From the NCBI GenBank assembly GCA_023623185.1, contig JAMNXV010000054.1, positions 1 through 60,076 on the forward strand: 60,076 nt of DNA, in the 5' to 3' direction. Source of the DNA: Bacillota bacterium. Its GTDB lineage: Bacteria > Bacillota > Sulfobacillia > Symbiobacteriales > Symbiobacteriaceae. Under the pieces are notes generated by a model. It had not been told where the DNA came from and did no database searches. It was given only the letters and a program-made list of their open reading frames with translations. Numbering within the stretch: position 1 is the stretch's first letter; the number at the start of each line of letters is the position of its first letter. The position numbers and the translations under genes are program-made. This document shows positions 58,772 through 60,076 of the stretch, in pieces.

Positions 58772-59434
58772 ATGACGGCGACACCGCAGCGCGTGTATCA
58801 CGACTACGACTCCATGATGGACGAAGAAATTGTGGAGTTCGCCCGTGAGGGGTCGACGGAGGCGCTGGAGTATCTTATTAATAAGTACAAGAACTTCGTG
58901 CGGGCCAAGGCTCGCTCCTACTTTCTGATCGGTGCCGACCGTGATGATATCACGCAGGAAGGCATGATCGGCCTTTACAAGGCCATCCGGGACTTTCGGG
59001 CGGACAAGCTCTCCTCGTTCCGTGCGTTTGCAGAACTCTGCATTACCCGGCAGATTATTACCGCCATTAAGACGGCCACGCGCCAGAAGCACATCCCCCT
59101 TAACTCCTACGTGTCGTTGAACAAGCCGATCTACGACGACGACTCCGACCGAACCCTGCTGGATGTGATCTCGGGCTCCAAGGTGACGGACCCCGAGGAG
59201 CTGATCATCAGCCGTGAGGAGTTCGGGGACATCGAGGGGAAGATGGAGGAGATCCTCAGCGACCTGGAATGGAAGGTGCTGATGAGCTACCTCGATGGCA
59301 AGTCGTACCACGAGATTGCCGTAGAACTGAATCGGCATGTGAAGTCGATCGACAACGCTCTGCAGCGGGTCAAGCGGAAGCTGGAGCGGTACCTGGAGAA
59401 CCGCAATCAGGGATTGGAGAGAGGGCGCGATTAG
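58772..59434 (+). CDS. sigH: Sporulation sigma factor SigH
   Basis: 220 residues of the sigma-H/sigma-70 type. Region 2: EALEYLINKYKNFVRAKARSYFL then DRDDITQEGMIGLYKAIRDF, and FAELCITRQIITAIKTATRQ. Region 4: LSDLEWKVLMSYLDGKSYHEIAVELNR and SIDNALQRVKRKLERYL. SigH directs early sporulation and stationary-phase genes. ATG 58772 follows GAGAGGGGGACGGCTC. The place after rlmB matches the B. subtilis order. Confidence 0.95.
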   Translation: MTATPQRVYHDYDSMMDEEIVEFAREGSTEALEYLINKYKNFVRAKARSYFLIGADRDDITQEGMIGLYKAIRDFRADKLSSFRAFAELCITRQIITAIKTATRQKHIPLNSYVSLNKPIYDDDSDRTLLDVISGSKVTDPEELIISREEFGDIEGKMEEILSDLEWKVLMSYLDGKSYHEIAVELNRHVKSIDNALQRVKRKLERYLENRNQGLERGRD

Positions 59435-59460
59435 GCCGCAGCGGCGGCCTTTTTCTTTTA
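59433..59460 (+). terminator. Terminator of sigH
   Basis: AGGCCGC/GCGGCCT stem followed by TTTTTCTTTTA. It overlaps the sigH stop. Confidence 0.9.
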
Positions 59461-59513
59461 TGTCAAGGCCGGGGCGTCTGTCATACGCTGGAAGGAGGGA
59501 AGGAGGGGAGAGG

Positions 59514-59915
59514 ATGACATGGCATGACGACGGCGACCGGTTCTCCGACCTGTGCGCTGACCTGGAGGATGACCGGGACTGCGGCTGCAGCGGCCGGGAC
59601 CGGAGCGGCCACGGGCACGACCGGCACGATCGGCACGATCGGCACGATCGGCACGACTGGGACGACTGGGATGGGGACTGGGGCCGGGGCCGCCGGCGGC
59701 GTCGGCGCAGGCGGCGTCTCATCCCGATCGGCAGCGTGACCGTTGACTGCACCCCTGTCAGCTTCCGCACGCCCGGCCAGGCCATCAACGTGGTCAGCTG
59801 TCCGGTGAAGAAGATCCTGCCGGGGCACCCGCCCTGCATCGCCACGATCAACACACCGCCGATACAAACGCCGGCACTACCCATCTTCGGGCGCCGCAAG
59901 GCTTGCGGCTGCTAG
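59514..59915 (+). CDS. His/Asp/Arg-repeat protein, unknown
   Basis: 133 residues. An acidic start (MTWHDDGDRFSDLCADLEDD) leads to four RHD repeats, a DWDDWDGDWGRG stretch and nine Arg in a row. A hydrophobic, Pro- and Cys-containing tail (VTVDCTPVSF...SCPVKKILPG) ends KACGC. No signal or membrane helix. ATG with AGGAGGGGAGAGG upstream. The Cys, Pro and repeat character recalls spore coat or metal-binding proteins, but I cannot assign a family. Confidence 0.65.
   Translation: MTWHDDGDRFSDLCADLEDDRDCGCSGRDRSGHGHDRHDRHDRHDRHDWDDWDGDWGRGRRRRRRRRRLIPIGSVTVDCTPVSFRTPGQAINVVSCPVKKILPGHPPCIATINTPPIQTPALPIFGRRKACGC
59622..59657. repeat. 9-nt tandem repeat
   Basis: Four copies of CGGCACGAT (last one CGGCACGAC) encode the RHD repeats of the gene. 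The unit is prone to slippage and could vary in number between strains, in frame. Confidence 0.85.
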
Positions 59916-59957
59916 CCCGACCAGGAGGGCACCAGCCCTCCGTACATCGCAGTCGGA

Positions 59958-59986
59958 TTGCAACTGGGCGCGAAATGTGCTATGAT
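59958..59986 (+). promoter_or_regulatory. tRNA-Thr promoter
   Basis: TTGCAA (59958-59963), 17-bp spacer, TATGAT (59981-59986), 14 bp before the tRNA. Confidence 0.75.
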
Positions 59987-60000
59987 AAGCGCTGCGTTAC

Positions 60001-60076
60001 GCTGGCGTAGCTCAACTGGCAGAGCACCTGATTTGTAATCAGGCGGTTGCAGGTTCGATTCCTGTCGCCAGCTCCA
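60001..60076 (+). tRNA. tRNA-Thr (anticodon TGT)
   Basis: 76 nt with acceptor GCTGGCG/CGCCAGC, anticodon loop TTTGTAA with anticodon TGT, T-loop GGTTCGATTCC and encoded CCA ending at the last base of the window. Confidence 0.95.

Noticed and set aside
59622-59657. CRISPR or origin iterons
   Set aside because: 9-nt repeats are in frame and encode RHD. There are no spacers or DnaA boxes within.

Overview
The window is GC-rich, almost fully coding bacterial DNA with strong Shine-Dalgarno sites and many GTG/TTG starts. Gene content and order are those of a high-GC Firmicute: ctsR-mcsA-mcsB-clpC, radA-disA, a CarD-type regulator, a PIN/TRAM membrane protein, ispD-ispF, cysE-cysS-mrnC, rlmB and sigH, together with two T-box leaders and a spore-type sigma factor. 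Combined with nifJ, a cbb3-type oxidase and a split cytochrome b complex, this fits Symbiobacterium or a close relative. That assignment is an inference from content, not a database match.

Layout. 1-9.6 kb: the 3' part of a four-repeat beta-rich protein, pyruvate:ferredoxin oxidoreductase, a gamma-glutamyltransferase-like enzyme, a DUF2161-like nuclease-fold protein, a Pro/Phe/Gly-rich small protein and an SLH surface protein. 10-21 kb: aconitase, a sensor kinase with two tandem membrane/DHp modules and its response regulator, DegV, a UPF0173 hydrolase, a membrane-anchored hydrolase relic, dusB, greA and tRNA-Ala(TGC). 21.5-31.6 kb: a respiratory island holding a cupredoxin lipoprotein, cbb3 oxidase (ccoN, a ccoO-cytochrome c fusion, two tiny membrane proteins, ccoG), then cytochrome b6/subunit IV/Rieske, a 54-residue membrane peptide, a dihaem cytochrome c, a NERD-like membrane protein and a four-cluster ferredoxin. 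31.6-37.1 kb: a HAD phosphatase, an EF-G paralogue, a secreted PepSY-like protein, a small hydrophilic protein and an RlmI-like methyltransferase. 37.1-42 kb: the CtsR-controlled protein quality-control operon. 42-44.6 kb: a three-gene module (YedE transporter, cysteine desulfurase-like enzyme, DUF3343) that looks like selenium metabolism. 44.6-48.7 kb: a Phe-type T-box, DAHP synthase-chorismate mutase, radA and disA. 48.7-60 kb: a small conserved protein, tRNA-Ala(CGC), carD, the PIN/TRAM gene, ispDF, a Cys-type T-box with cysE-cysS-mrnC, thyA-folA-rlmB-vanW, sigH, a His/Asp/Arg-repeat protein and tRNA-Thr(TGT).

How the parts fit. The respiratory island encodes a nearly complete menaquinol-to-oxygen electron path in two transcription units. 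A near-identical 19-bp element precedes both, which suggests joint control. The quality-control operon carries two CtsR operators. Amino-acid supply is controlled by T-boxes whose specifier codons (TTC and TGC) match the enzymes downstream. The observations most worth a second look are the shared 19-bp respiratory element, the 54-residue peptide in the bc operon, the selenium-type module inserted between clpC and radA, the duplicated-module histidine kinase, the VanW gene with no ordinary start codon, and a consensus DnaA box upstream of sigH.
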